Shown here: piece by piece, positions 1 to 7,748 of the stretch
How positions within the stretch are numbered: position 1 is the first letter of the stretch
Layout: each line of letters starts with the position of its first letter
Source of the DNA: Chlorobiota bacterium
GTDB lineage: Bacteria; Bacteroidota; Bacteroidia; Bacteroidales; JAADJA01
Reading direction: 5' to 3'
Length of the DNA stretch: 16,130 nt
Assembly (NCBI GenBank): GCA_030592565.1
Contig: JAUVIX010000032.1
Location: forward strand, 1 to 16,130
The notes under the pieces: generated by a model
Seen by the model: the letters and a program-made list of their open reading frames with translations, nothing else
What the model was told of the DNA's origin: nothing
Databases searched by the model: none
Made by a program: the position numbers and the translations under genes

Positions 1-912
1 AATGCTTTAAATAATAGCAATTTAGCTTTTATCTGGTCCGTTGATTGTTTAACCGGAAAATTTAACATTGCAGGTGAATGTTTTGCCGAAAAGTTCCACA
101 GACATACTTCTGGTGGGAATAATGCAGGAGCCCTCGGTATTGTGGCTGCATCTGAAATATCATACTCATCGTTAAATGACGTTTACGCCTGGGGAGCTTT
201 CAATAATATGTGGCCTGACTTTCTTCCTGATGCAATTACCACTCCGGCTTCTAATGGAGTTCTACCGGCTTTTGCCAATGTAGCAGCAAAGTATTATTTG
301 GAACAATCCTCATGGCCATATAATCCCAATAATAAGGTTGTTACATATAATATTTTCCACTATTTTGGAGATGCTTTTTCGACCGTTTATACTGAAATTC
401 CTCAGGAATTGGCTGTGTCTCACTCATCATCGGTATTGCCTGGAGCAACAAATTTTGAAATTACTGCTAATGAAGGGTCTTTGATTGCATTGTCTGTTAA
501 TGGTGTACTTATCGCAAAAGCTGAAGGCACAGGTGCACCTGTGCTTATTGAGATACCTCCACAAAATCCACCGGATGAAATATTAGTGACCGTCACAAAA
601 CAAAATTACTATCGATATGAAGACTGGGTTCCTGTTGGAACCGGAACAGGGTTTAATGAAAATCCTGCACACAGTTTAATAAATGTATATCCGAATCCGG
701 CTTCTGATAAAATAGGTATTAAACTACCCGACTTGCAATCAGTATTACGAGTCATCATTTATAATCAATTAGGAGTGCCCGTATTTCAAAAAGAGTTTAA
801 TCAGGATTTTTCCGGTTCAATTGACGTAAGTAATTTGCTCCCAGGGGTATATTATATCTCATTGTCACTTGAAAACGAGGATGTTGTCAGTAAGCTTATT
901 TTGACAAAATAG
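1..912 (+). CDS. Gingipain-like C25 cysteine peptidase, C-terminal part, with T9SS sorting domain
   Basis: The reading frame is open from base 1, so the gene begins outside the window; a GTG at 142 is in frame but internal. Residues 16-32 of the visible part (CLTGKFN, then GECFAEKF) match the segment around the catalytic cysteine of gingipains, making Cys27 (bases 79-81) the likely nucleophile; the partner His is upstream of the window. An Ig-like beta-rich stretch follows (about residues 140-215). The end, from about residue 228, has NVYPNPASDKI, a GVYYISL strand and a final KLILTK, typical of a type A sorting domain, so the protein is inferred to be exported by the type IX system and attached to or released from the cell surface. 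Substrate specificity cannot be read here. The decarboxylase gene starts 10 bases after the stop, so co-transcription is possible. Confidence 0.9.
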   Translation, partial: NALNNSNLAFIWSVDCLTGKFNIAGECFAEKFHRHTSGGNNAGALGIVAASEISYSSLNDVYAWGAFNNMWPDFLPDAITTPASNGVLPAFANVAAKYYLEQSSWPYNPNNKVVTYNIFHYFGDAFSTVYTEIPQELAVSHSSSVLPGATNFEITANEGSLIALSVNGVLIAKAEGTGAPVLIEIPPQNPPDEILVTVTKQNYYRYEDWVPVGTGTGFNENPAHSLINVYPNPASDKIGIKLPDLQSVLRVIIYNQLGVPVFQKEFNQDFSGSIDVSNLLPGVYYISLSLENEDVVSKLILTK

Positions 913-922
913 TGCTATTACA

Positions 923-2368
923 ATGATCGAAAAGATAAAACTGTTAGAACAAAAATCAAGAGAGCTTGAACCGGCATCAGATGAAAGAGATGAGTATCTT
1001 GATAAGGTAATTAATTATAGCAGGAGTTTTTTAGAAAATATTGACAGCCTAAAAGCATATCAAACAACAGAGGATAATGGAAAGGGGATTTACGACTCAC
1101 CGATATCAGATGTCCCAATCAGTATTGATAAAATTTTGGATATTATTAAAAACCATGTTGATGCTTCCGGTATAAACCCGGCATCAGGAGGGCATTTGGG
1201 ATATGTGCCCGGCGGAGGAATTTTCCCTTCGGCTCTCGGAGATTATCTTGCAGATATTACCAATAAATATGCAGGTATGTTTTATGCCTCACCCGGAGCT
1301 GTCAGGATGGAAAATATGCTGATAAGTTGGATGTGCGAAATGATAGGCTTTCCTGCCGAAACATCAGCAGGGAATCTAACTTCGGGCGGCTCAATTGCTA
1401 ACCTTGTTGGAATAGTTACTGCAAGAGATACTGCAAAACTTAAATCAAAAGACTTTGAAAAAGCCGTGTTCTATTTTACTGAACAGGCACATCACTCTGC
1501 TTTTAAGGCGTTAAAAATTGCAGGTTTGGGTGAAGCCGTAATCAGAAAAATACCAGTTGACATAAATTTCAAAATGAAAGCCGAGGCTCTCGACAAGCAG
1601 ATTCAATCAGATAAAAAAAGCGGATTGCGGCCATTTTTTATTTATGCTACTGCCGGGACTACTGATGTTGGAGCTGTTGACCCTTTGGAAGAAATAGGGG
1701 AGATAGCTAAAAAGCATAATATCTGGTTTCATATTGATGCAGCCTATGGAGGTTTTTTTCTTTTAGTTGGCGAAGGTAAAAAAGTTATCAAAGGAACTGA
1801 AAAAGCAGATTCACTTATTATGGATCCGCATAAAGGTTTGTTCCTGCCTTCTGGTTCGGGAGCAATTCTGGTGAAAGACGGGAAAAAGCTATTTAATTCA
1901 CATCATTACAATGCAAGTTATTTGCAGGATGCGGATAAGTTTATTGAAGAATACTCCCCGGCGGATATGTCACCCGAATTGAGCAAACATTTCAGGGGAT
2001 TACGGATGTGGTTGCCATTGAAGCTTTTCGGACTTGCCCCTTTTAAGGCATCACTCAGTGAGAAAATTTTACTGACAAGATATTTTTATGAACAGATACA
2101 AAGAATAAAAGGGATTGAAGTTGGTCCGTATCCTGATTTGTCAATTATGATTTTCAGGTATATCCCAGAAAATGGAGACCCTGATAAGTTCAATGAAAAA
2201 TTAGTGCAGGAAATTCAAAAAGACGGTCGTATCTTTTTAACATCAACACGGATAAATAATACTTTTTTTATTCGCCTTGCTGTATTGAATTTCAGGGTTC
2301 ATCTAAATACAATTGAGTTAGCTCTGGAAATAATTAAAAAGAAGATCAAATTGTTGTCATTGACATAG
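923..2368 (+). CDS. Pyridoxal-phosphate-dependent decarboxylase, group II (aromatic-L-amino-acid decarboxylase family)
   Basis: A 481-residue cytoplasmic protein of normal length for group II amino-acid decarboxylases. The PLP-binding lysine is K304 in DPHKG (301-305); D272 in HIDAAYGG would contact the pyridine nitrogen; H190 in TEQAHHS is placed like the His that stacks on the cofactor; TAGTTDVGAVD (243-253) is the conserved phosphate/cofactor region. Y333 in NASYLQ aligns with the catalytic loop Tyr of DOPA decarboxylase, and FRGLRMW (357-363) matches the family's FRxLKxW motif. The usual TSGGSEAN reads TSGGSIAN (153-160), so the acidic residue is Ile. This is seen directly; its effect is unknown. 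The substrate (aromatic amino acid, glutamate or other) cannot be decided from sequence alone. ATG at 923 is the first start and lies 10 bases after the peptidase stop; no clear ribosome site is present. Confidence 0.9.
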   Translation: MIEKIKLLEQKSRELEPASDERDEYLDKVINYSRSFLENIDSLKAYQTTEDNGKGIYDSPISDVPISIDKILDIIKNHVDASGINPASGGHLGYVPGGGIFPSALGDYLADITNKYAGMFYASPGAVRMENMLISWMCEMIGFPAETSAGNLTSGGSIANLVGIVTARDTAKLKSKDFEKAVFYFTEQAHHSAFKALKIAGLGEAVIRKIPVDINFKMKAEALDKQIQSDKKSGLRPFFIYATAGTTDVGAVDPLEEIGEIAKKHNIWFHIDAAYGGFFLLVGEGKKVIKGTEKADSLIMDPHKGLFLPSGSGAILVKDGKKLFNSHHYNASYLQDADKFIEEYSPADMSPELSKHFRGLRMWLPLKLFGLAPFKASLSEKILLTRYFYEQIQRIKGIEVGPYPDLSIMIFRYIPENGDPDKFNEKLVQEIQKDGRIFLTSTRINNTFFIRLAVLNFRVHLNTIELALEIIKKKIKLLSLT

Positions 2369-2440
2369 ACTACTTGCTGTAGATATTTTACTAATAGTCT
2401 CTTAATCCATATCAAATCTAAAGTCCCGATTCCCATCTCC

Positions 2441-2503
2441 GTCGATTGAAAACAACCTTCTGTCGATTTTAAACTTCTGATATTTCAAACTTCGTTATTT
2501 TTG
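2441..2503 (+). promoter_or_regulatory. Predicted LytTR operator (two direct repeats) plus -7 box for the kinase-regulator operon
   Basis: GTCGATT occurs at 2441-2447 and again at 2462-2468, exactly 21 bases apart (two helical turns). A TATTTTTG at 2496-2503 fits the Bacteroidota -7 consensus TAnnTTTG and begins 34 bases after the second repeat; no good -33 TTTG is visible, as is common at activator-dependent promoters. The same repeat pair and the same 34-base distance recur upstream of the Spy-like gene (5970-6032). Paired direct repeats two turns apart are the standard LytTR target, and a LytTR gene is the second gene of this operon, so autoregulation is inferred. The leader to ATG 2526 would be very short, roughly 15-18 bases. 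Confidence 0.6.
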
Positions 2504-2525
2504 CAATTCATCCGATTTGGTTCAA

Positions 2526-3599
2526 ATGACAAAAAAGAAAATATTTAGCATTCTGTTTCACGTTCTTGCCTGGACGGGGTTTATCATTCTGCCTTTTCTG
2601 TTGTTTGATATGCCCGAAGACAGAGCCTTTCCGCAATACAGAATTTTCACACTGGGTCTGGTGTTTTTTTTCTTCTATATTAATTATTTTATTTTTATCC
2701 CGTTTTTTCTTGCCCGTAAGAAGTTTTTGATCTATTCCTTAATAATTGTTGCAAGCTTAATGCTCACATATTTCATCAGCCATACCTACTTTCATTATTT
2801 TGAAGGAAGAAGTGTGATGACAAGACCGGGGTATAAAATGACGATGAAAAATTATGATAACAAATCGGGGCGTGGAAAACAGGCTGCTTTTCAGAGAGCT
2901 AAAAGTATGCGAGAAAGACGAAATAATGAGACAACAACTTCAGCAGTATTTATCGCTCTGTTGCTGAGTGCAACAATCAGGATAACTCAGGAGTGGTATA
3001 AAAATGAAAAGCAAAGGCAGGAGATGGAAAAAGAAAAGCTGGCTTCTGAGCTTTCATTTTTAAAGTCACAGGTAAATCCTCATTTTCTTTTCAATACTCT
3101 TAATGGGATTTATTCGCTAGCAAACAGAAAGTCGGATAAAACACCGGGAGCTATTGTGAAACTATCTGATATGATGAGATATATGCTATATGAGTCAGGT
3201 AGGGATGTTGTTTCCTTGGATAAGGAAATTGATTATCTGAATAACTATATCGACCTTCAGAAACTTCGTATGTCAGAAGATACCAATGTCTCTTTTAAGG
3301 TGGAGGGCGATACTGCCGGTAAGAAAATAATGCCAATGCTTTTAATTCCGTTTTTCGAAAATGCCTTTAAGCATGGTGTTGATATTAATGCAGAGCTAAT
3401 TGTTTCGGATAATGAGCTGAGATTGAAGGTTATAAACAGGATTTCTAAATCACAAAAAAAAGATGAAGGTAGTGGTATAGGACTGACAAATATAAAAAAA
3501 CAACTCGAACATTTATACCCAAACTCGCATAGCCTGAAAATAGATGAGAAGGAGGGATATTTCAGTGTTGAGCTCTCCTTGAAGATTGCCAGGAGCTAG
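2526..3599 (+). CDS. LytS/YehU-type membrane sensor histidine kinase
   Basis: I chose ATG 2526 (357 residues) over an in-frame TTG at 2517, which gains only three residues. About four hydrophobic segments lie at residues 7-27, 38-60, 67-90 and 138-152, with a basic, Met-containing loop of about 45 residues between the third and fourth; there is no separate sensor domain. A short coiled coil (about 158-178) leads into the His_kinase domain: phospho-acceptor H186 in NPHFLFN, N-box N279 in PFFENAFKHG, and G-box GSGIGL (315-320). This is the standard layout of Bacteroidota kinases that phosphorylate LytTR regulators, and the next gene is such a regulator, 72 bases downstream. The signal sensed is unknown; inference is an envelope state, given the operon that appears to be controlled. 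Transcription is probably from the operator-promoter at 2441-2503. Confidence 0.93.
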   Translation: MTKKKIFSILFHVLAWTGFIILPFLLFDMPEDRAFPQYRIFTLGLVFFFFYINYFIFIPFFLARKKFLIYSLIIVASLMLTYFISHTYFHYFEGRSVMTRPGYKMTMKNYDNKSGRGKQAAFQRAKSMRERRNNETTTSAVFIALLLSATIRITQEWYKNEKQRQEMEKEKLASELSFLKSQVNPHFLFNTLNGIYSLANRKSDKTPGAIVKLSDMMRYMLYESGRDVVSLDKEIDYLNNYIDLQKLRMSEDTNVSFKVEGDTAGKKIMPMLLIPFFENAFKHGVDINAELIVSDNELRLKVINRISKSQKKDEGSGIGLTNIKKQLEHLYPNSHSLKIDEKEGYFSVELSLKIARS

Positions 3600-3665
3600 A
3601 AGTTAGGAGTTAAAGGGTTATGAGTTAAGGGTTAGGTGTTATGAGTTATTGGTTATGAGTAAATA
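3600..3665 (+). repeat. Degenerate G/T-rich tandem repeat between kinase and regulator genes
   Basis: About 65 bases consist of loosely repeated units around (G)GGTTA(T/G)GAGTTA, for example GGGTTATGAGTTAAG and GGTTATGAGT, on the coding strand. The units vary in length, so this is a decayed array rather than exact copies. It begins at the kinase stop codon and ends just before the regulator start, so it lies inside the presumed transcript. No hairpin or start codon is evident. I do not recognise a function. Confidence 0.6.
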
Positions 3666-3671
3666 AATAAT

Positions 3672-4382
3672 ATGAACTGCATCATTGTTGACGACGAGCC
3701 TCTGGCACGCGATCTGCTGGAGGATTTTATTTCTAAGATTCCTTTTCTGAAACTTCAAGCCTTATGCAAAAATGGCTTTGAAGCAGTGGAGATTTTGCAA
3801 AGAGAGAAGATTGACCTTATTTTTCTTGATATTCAGATGCCTGACATATCCGGCGTACAGCTTTTTGAGTCGTTGATAGTGAAGCCACAGGTAGTTTTTA
3901 CAACAGCCTATCACGATTATGCAGTTGAGGGATTTGAACTTGATGCAACCGACTATTTGGTAAAGCCGTTTACATTTGAAAGATTCCTGAAAGCAGCCAA
4001 TAAAGCATATCGTATATATCATCTTAACAATACCGGAACAGATTCGTTGAAGCAAATTGATGAAAATTCTCAAAAAGATTTCCTGTTTGTAAAAGAGGGC
4101 ACAAGTACGGTCAGAATAAATTTGAATGAGGTTTTGTATATGGAGGGATTGAAGGATTACATTAAGATATTTACAAAAGAGAAAACCGTACTTACACTTA
4201 TGCCATTAAAGATGATGGAAGGGAAATTGCCATCCGATAAATTTGTTCGTGTTCACAGGTCTTATATTGTCTCAATTTCAAAAATAGACTCAATAGAGCG
4301 AAGCAGAATTATTATTGGAGATAACTGGATACCGATAGGTGATTATTATAAAGATGAGTTTCAAAAACGCCTGAAGGATTAG
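3672..4382 (+). CDS. LytTR-family response regulator
   Basis: A 236-residue two-domain regulator. The receiver domain (1-115) has the acidic pair D7/D8, phospho-acceptor D53 in FLDIQMP, T77/T78 in VVFTTAY and K98 in DYLVKPF, so all phosphotransfer residues are present. A linker (about 116-134) leads to a LytTR DNA-binding domain (about 135-236) with FVKEG, the LYMEGLKDYIKI segment and FVRVHRSYIVS near 191-201. LytTR domains bind paired direct repeats spaced by about two DNA turns; such pairs occur at 2441-2468 and 5970-5997. The neighbouring kinase is its presumed phosphodonor. Predicted role: activation of its own operon and of the Spy-like/CBM9-like/barrel operon. The start ATG is immediate after an AT-rich AAATAAATAAT leader without a Shine-Dalgarno site. 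Confidence 0.95.
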   Translation: MNCIIVDDEPLARDLLEDFISKIPFLKLQALCKNGFEAVEILQREKIDLIFLDIQMPDISGVQLFESLIVKPQVVFTTAYHDYAVEGFELDATDYLVKPFTFERFLKAANKAYRIYHLNNTGTDSLKQIDENSQKDFLFVKEGTSTVRINLNEVLYMEGLKDYIKIFTKEKTVLTLMPLKMMEGKLPSDKFVRVHRSYIVSISKIDSIERSRIIIGDNWIPIGDYYKDEFQKRLKD

Positions 4383-4408
4383 GAGGATAAATGCTTAGGT
4401 TCAATTAA
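4381..4408 (+). other. Strong Shine-Dalgarno-like AGGAGG followed by a five-codon mini-ORF
   Basis: AGGAGG at 4381-4386 overlaps the regulator stop codon and is followed four bases later by ATG 4391, which reads Met-Leu-Arg-Phe-Asn and stops at 4406-4408. The next real gene starts at 4415. Perfect Shine-Dalgarno sites are rare in this window, so translational coupling through a leader peptide is conceivable, but chance is equally possible. Confidence 0.2.
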
Positions 4409-4414
4409 ATAACA

Positions 4415-5902
4415 ATGAAATATTATATACTTATTCTGATTTTCAGCTTAGGAGTTAGTTTTCGAGCATCAGCTCAAAGTGCCAACATAGTGAAAGGCAT
4501 GGTGCTTGATATGGACAAACAAACACCTCTCCCTTATTCAAATATTGTAGTATTACATAAAAACAGGGGAACCATTAGTAACGAAAAAGGTTTTTTTTCT
4601 TTGGATATTGCCGAGTTCGATAAGAATGATACTTTAAGCTTCCAATATATAGGATATGAGACTAAAGTCGTTATTATAAGCGAATTAGACAGTTTAACGA
4701 CCATCTATTTAAAAGAAGCTATTATTAATTTGAGTGAGGCTTTTGTTTTTGGTAATCCTCCGGATCCTGAAGTTATTGTAAAAAAAGTATTAGAGAATAA
4801 AGATGTAAACTATAAAAGAAGAACTGTCAAAGCACAAACATTTATTCGTTGGAGAAATACATCTGATATTGAAAAAGCTACTGTAGATATTAAAAAAAAT
4901 TCCATCAATGAGTTGAACGAAGAATCACTAAAACTTGCTGCCAGAAAAATACCAAAACATAACACTTCTTATACTGATTTGCTGGTCGATCTATATTTTT
5001 CTGATAATGATGAGGATACTCTTAAAATTGATCCGATCAGAGCTGTTTCTTTAAAGGAAGAAGAAATTACCGAATTGGAAAAGATGGCTGACATCTTTGA
5101 TAATCTGTTTAATGACACTGAGGAAAATGAGTATTGGAAAGTTAAAAGCGGAATTTTGAGTCAAAAACTTGATATTGATGATGAGGATGACGAAATGAAT
5201 AAGGACTCTATTTTAGAAAGCAAAACGAATACTATTAAAACAAATTATTATAACAGAAATATTAAATACAGACTTAAGTACAGTTCAATGGATGACAAAG
5301 AGAGCTGGGCGTTTTTATACAATACCGGAAGATACATTTATACTCTTGCCGGAGGAACAAAAGTAAAGGGAGAAGATGTTTATATCATTGATTTTGTGCC
5401 AAAAAAGAATGGAAAATTTATTGGCAGAGTTTATATATCTATAAATACTTACGCATTGATTAGAGCAGACTACCAATATGCAGACGGGAAAGTTGGGAAA
5501 GACTTTCATCTCTTTGGAGTTGGGTACACTATGAATCATTTTAGTGGGTCTATCTATTTTGAGAAGGAAGGTGACAGTTATTATTTGAAATATTTTTCTA
5601 AAAAAATAGGCACAAATTTTAGTGTAAACAGATCAGTATCATTAATAAAGAAAAAAGAACGGTTTCTTTTTGATAAACAATTGAAAGAGATTAAGGTGAG
5701 AATCAATTTCGTAGTAACATCAGAAGAGTCAATTGAAATGTTACTTTTGGATGACAGGAAGATAACAAATAAGTATTTTGCCGATTTTGAACAAAAAAGA
5801 AGTATGAAAATAATTTACACCGATTATTTTACCGATGAATTATGGAAAGGTTTTCCTACAATTGAACCGACTAAACGAATGAGAGAATATAAAAAGCAAT
5901 AA
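4415..5902 (+). CDS. Exported protein with carboxypeptidase-D-like regulatory domain, function unknown
   Basis: A 495-residue protein. Residues 1-21 form a signal peptide ending SAQ. Residues about 26-105 form a carboxypeptidase-D-like regulatory (beta-sandwich) domain: KGMVLDMDKQTPLPYSNIVV, GTISNEKGFFSLDI, FQYIGYETK. The middle (about 205-275) is very acidic with an IDDEDDE run. The section about 285-400 is beta-rich (GRYIYTLAGG, YIIDFVPKKNGKFIGRVYI) and resembles parts of Bacteroidota envelope proteins of unknown role; I cannot assign a family with certainty. No outer-membrane barrel or sorting domain is evident. It starts 32 bases after the LytTR gene on the same strand, so it probably belongs to the kinase-regulator operon and may be a periplasmic input or output component; that is inference. 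Confidence 0.85.
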   Translation: MKYYILILIFSLGVSFRASAQSANIVKGMVLDMDKQTPLPYSNIVVLHKNRGTISNEKGFFSLDIAEFDKNDTLSFQYIGYETKVVIISELDSLTTIYLKEAIINLSEAFVFGNPPDPEVIVKKVLENKDVNYKRRTVKAQTFIRWRNTSDIEKATVDIKKNSINELNEESLKLAARKIPKHNTSYTDLLVDLYFSDNDEDTLKIDPIRAVSLKEEEITELEKMADIFDNLFNDTEENEYWKVKSGILSQKLDIDDEDDEMNKDSILESKTNTIKTNYYNRNIKYRLKYSSMDDKESWAFLYNTGRYIYTLAGGTKVKGEDVYIIDFVPKKNGKFIGRVYISINTYALIRADYQYADGKVGKDFHLFGVGYTMNHFSGSIYFEKEGDSYYLKYFSKKIGTNFSVNRSVSLIKKKERFLFDKQLKEIKVRINFVVTSEESIEMLLLDDRKITNKYFADFEQKRSMKIIYTDYFTDELWKGFPTIEPTKRMREYKKQ

Positions 5903-5969
5903 TTTTGATTCTCATTTTTGCACTGTTTCACATATATTTGCTTTCTTTTAATATTTTTTTCTCCTCTCC

Positions 5970-6032
5970 GTCTATTATTTTTCCCGTTTTGTCGATTTGG
6001 TTTGCACGATGACAATGTTGGTTGCAATTTTG
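5970..6032 (+). promoter_or_regulatory. Predicted LytTR operator (two direct repeats) plus promoter for the envelope operon
   Basis: GTCTATT at 5970-5976 and GTCGATT at 5991-5997 are 21 bases apart. A -7-like box CAATTTTG (6025-6032, one mismatch to TAnnTTTG) begins 34 bases after the second repeat, and TTTG at 6001-6004 sits 20 bases before it as a -33 box. Both repeat copies are flanked like those at 2441-2468: CTCCGTC(G/T)ATT, 14 bases, GTCGATTT. The geometry is identical at the two sites while the 14-base spacers differ, which argues for selection on a regulator site. The expected transcript would have a leader of about 45 bases before ATG 6082. Confidence 0.6.
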
Positions 6033-6081
6033 CCACATAAAAAAGTAATAAAAATAGTTAAACTCTAAAAACACTAAAAAG

Positions 6082-6849
6082 ATGAAAACAACAAAAGATT
6101 ATTTATTACTATCAGCATCTATTGCAATAGGAATCATTATCGGGGGATCGGTTTTACTTCTAATCGGAAAATCTATCCACAAAAATACAATGAAGGAAAG
6201 AATGGAAATGAGCGCAAATTATGGGCCGGGATTCGGGCCTGATATGCATTTTGTAAGAGGTAATTACGAAAGAGCCGGAAATTTTGACAAGATAGGAATG
6301 AAAAGAGAGGTAATGATAAAGAAAGGATTGCCAGCCCGAGATGGAAGAATTAGTATTAAAGGCAAAGCAAGCACCAGAGGTGTTGCATACAGAAATTTAC
6401 AAAGTGGAGTGCCCGGAATGTCAAGGATGTTAAGTCAGCTTGATTTGACCGATGACCAGCAGGAGCAGATAGATGTGATAATTGAAAAAAGAGAAAAAAA
6501 GATTGATCAGATGCAGGAACTCCGCGAATCGAGATGGGAGGCATCCACGAAAGAGATAAGAGATATCCTTACCGATGAACAAAGAGAAGAGTATGATAAA
6601 ATAATGATTAAGCCAGGCAAAAAAAATCATGCTCCGGGATACTATTTAGCCTTAAACCGGTTTAACCTGACTGATGACCAAAAGGAAAATATTGAGGTAC
6701 TACAAAAGAGAAATGATGATATGAGAGATGGAATGTGGAAAAGTATGGAACAGAATTGGGACTCAACAGTGAAAGAGATTAAGTCGGTGCTAACTGATGA
6801 GCAGAAGAAAAAACTAGAGAAAATTCCAATGTTCAAAGGTAAAATTTAA
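6082..6849 (+). CDS. Membrane-anchored Spy/CpxP-like protein with two LTxxQ repeats
   Basis: A 255-residue protein with one N-terminal membrane segment (about 8-29) lacking a clear cleavage site, so it is probably anchored with the rest in the periplasm. A basic, Gly/Met-containing linker follows (35-115). Two related helical units come next, about 118-174 and 193-248, each bracketed by LTDDQ and LTDEQ (LTDDQ at 122 and 196; LTDEQ at 163 and 237). LTxxQ motifs and the charged helical pattern are typical of the Spy/CpxP/ZraP/CnrX group, periplasmic chaperones or sensors in envelope and metal stress. It is longer than the usual single-unit members because the unit is duplicated. It heads an operon with the next two genes and has the predicted LytTR operator upstream. 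An envelope-stress role is inference from family and context. Confidence 0.8.
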   Translation: MKTTKDYLLLSASIAIGIIIGGSVLLLIGKSIHKNTMKERMEMSANYGPGFGPDMHFVRGNYERAGNFDKIGMKREVMIKKGLPARDGRISIKGKASTRGVAYRNLQSGVPGMSRMLSQLDLTDDQQEQIDVIIEKREKKIDQMQELRESRWEASTKEIRDILTDEQREEYDKIMIKPGKKNHAPGYYLALNRFNLTDDQKENIEVLQKRNDDMRDGMWKSMEQNWDSTVKEIKSVLTDEQKKKLEKIPMFKGKI

Positions 6850-6862
6850 AAAAGATAGAAAT

Positions 6863-7693
6863 ATGTGTAAAATAAAATTTGTGTTTTTAATAGCATTATT
6901 TGTGTTTTCGATTGAAAATACTAATGCACAAATAGTTAGCAATGTCTGGCAGGATAGTATAATTGTAATTGATGGCAATGACAATGATTGGAGCGGAGTT
7001 ATGCACTATAATTCAAGTGCTAAAATGATGTACGGACTTTCAAACGATAACAAGAACTTATATGTTAAAATAAAAATTGATGATGAGGTTCTGCAAAAGA
7101 AAATTTTGTTAACAGGCCTCACTTTCTGGATGGACACTGTGGGGAAAAGTAAAAAACAGCTTTCTGTAACTTGTCCGGTAAAAAGAGATCCTCAAATTAT
7201 GAATAAAGAGATGAACAACAGGCAAAAGGATGGTCAGAAAAAAAATGCGGATTCATATAAAGAATTAGTTAACAGTAAATTTATAATTGGTTTGGTTGAT
7301 ATGGAAGTGGAAGGGTTTAATAAATATCCTGACAAGGCTGTTCTTAACAATAAAAATGATAATGGGATTAATGTTGTCCTGCATATTAATAATTCAAATG
7401 AAATGATATGGGAAGCATTGATCCCATTAAAAATGATATTTGCCAATCCATCTGAATTTTTAAATGAGCAGCAGAATTACTTCAGTTTTGGTTTTGAAAC
7501 GGGTTCTGTTGATTTTGGATCAATGAATCCTCAAGGTAGTTCACAAGCACAGGGCCAAATGGGAGGCAGAGGCAGGGATGGTATGGGAAACGGACAGAAT
7601 CCCAATGCGAATCCCGAGCGTATGCAGATGATGCAGGCTATGAGGGTTCCATCAAAATTTAAAGTTAAAAAGGCTTCATTTGCCAGGAAATAG
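6863..7693 (+). CDS. Exported CBM9-like (DOMON-like) protein with Met/Gly-rich C-terminal tail
   Basis: A 276-residue protein. A signal peptide (1-23, ending NAQ) is followed by a beta-sandwich resembling the carbohydrate-binding module 9/DOMON-like fold: IVIDGNDNDWSG (34-45), YGLSNDNKNLYVKIKI (57-72), TFWMDTVGKSKKQ (87-99) and MIWEALIPLKMI (181-192). The tail (about 218-262) is low-complexity and rich in Gly, Gln, Asn and Met (QMGGRGRDGMGNGQ, then RMQMMQAM). One Cys lies in the mature part (C104), and there is no lipobox. It follows the Spy-like gene by 13 bases and precedes the barrel gene, so these are very probably co-transcribed. The fold does not prove sugar binding; related domains also bind haem or act in protein contacts. 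The tail could be a metal-binding or interaction segment (inference). Confidence 0.75.
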   Translation: MCKIKFVFLIALFVFSIENTNAQIVSNVWQDSIIVIDGNDNDWSGVMHYNSSAKMMYGLSNDNKNLYVKIKIDDEVLQKKILLTGLTFWMDTVGKSKKQLSVTCPVKRDPQIMNKEMNNRQKDGQKKNADSYKELVNSKFIIGLVDMEVEGFNKYPDKAVLNNKNDNGINVVLHINNSNEMIWEALIPLKMIFANPSEFLNEQQNYFSFGFETGSVDFGSMNPQGSSQAQGQMGGRGRDGMGNGQNPNANPERMQMMQAMRVPSKFKVKKASFARK

Positions 7694-7748
7694 CTTTTGC
7701 ATATTATGTTATTAAGGTAATATTTTTCTGATGATAAAAATTGGTGCG

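Noticed and set aside
5933..5940. TATATTTG as the main promoter of the Spy-like gene
   Set aside because: It matches TAnnTTTG but lies upstream of the repeat pair, has no -33 box at 19-21 bases and would give a long leader; the box at 6025-6032 fits the geometry shared with the kinase promoter better.
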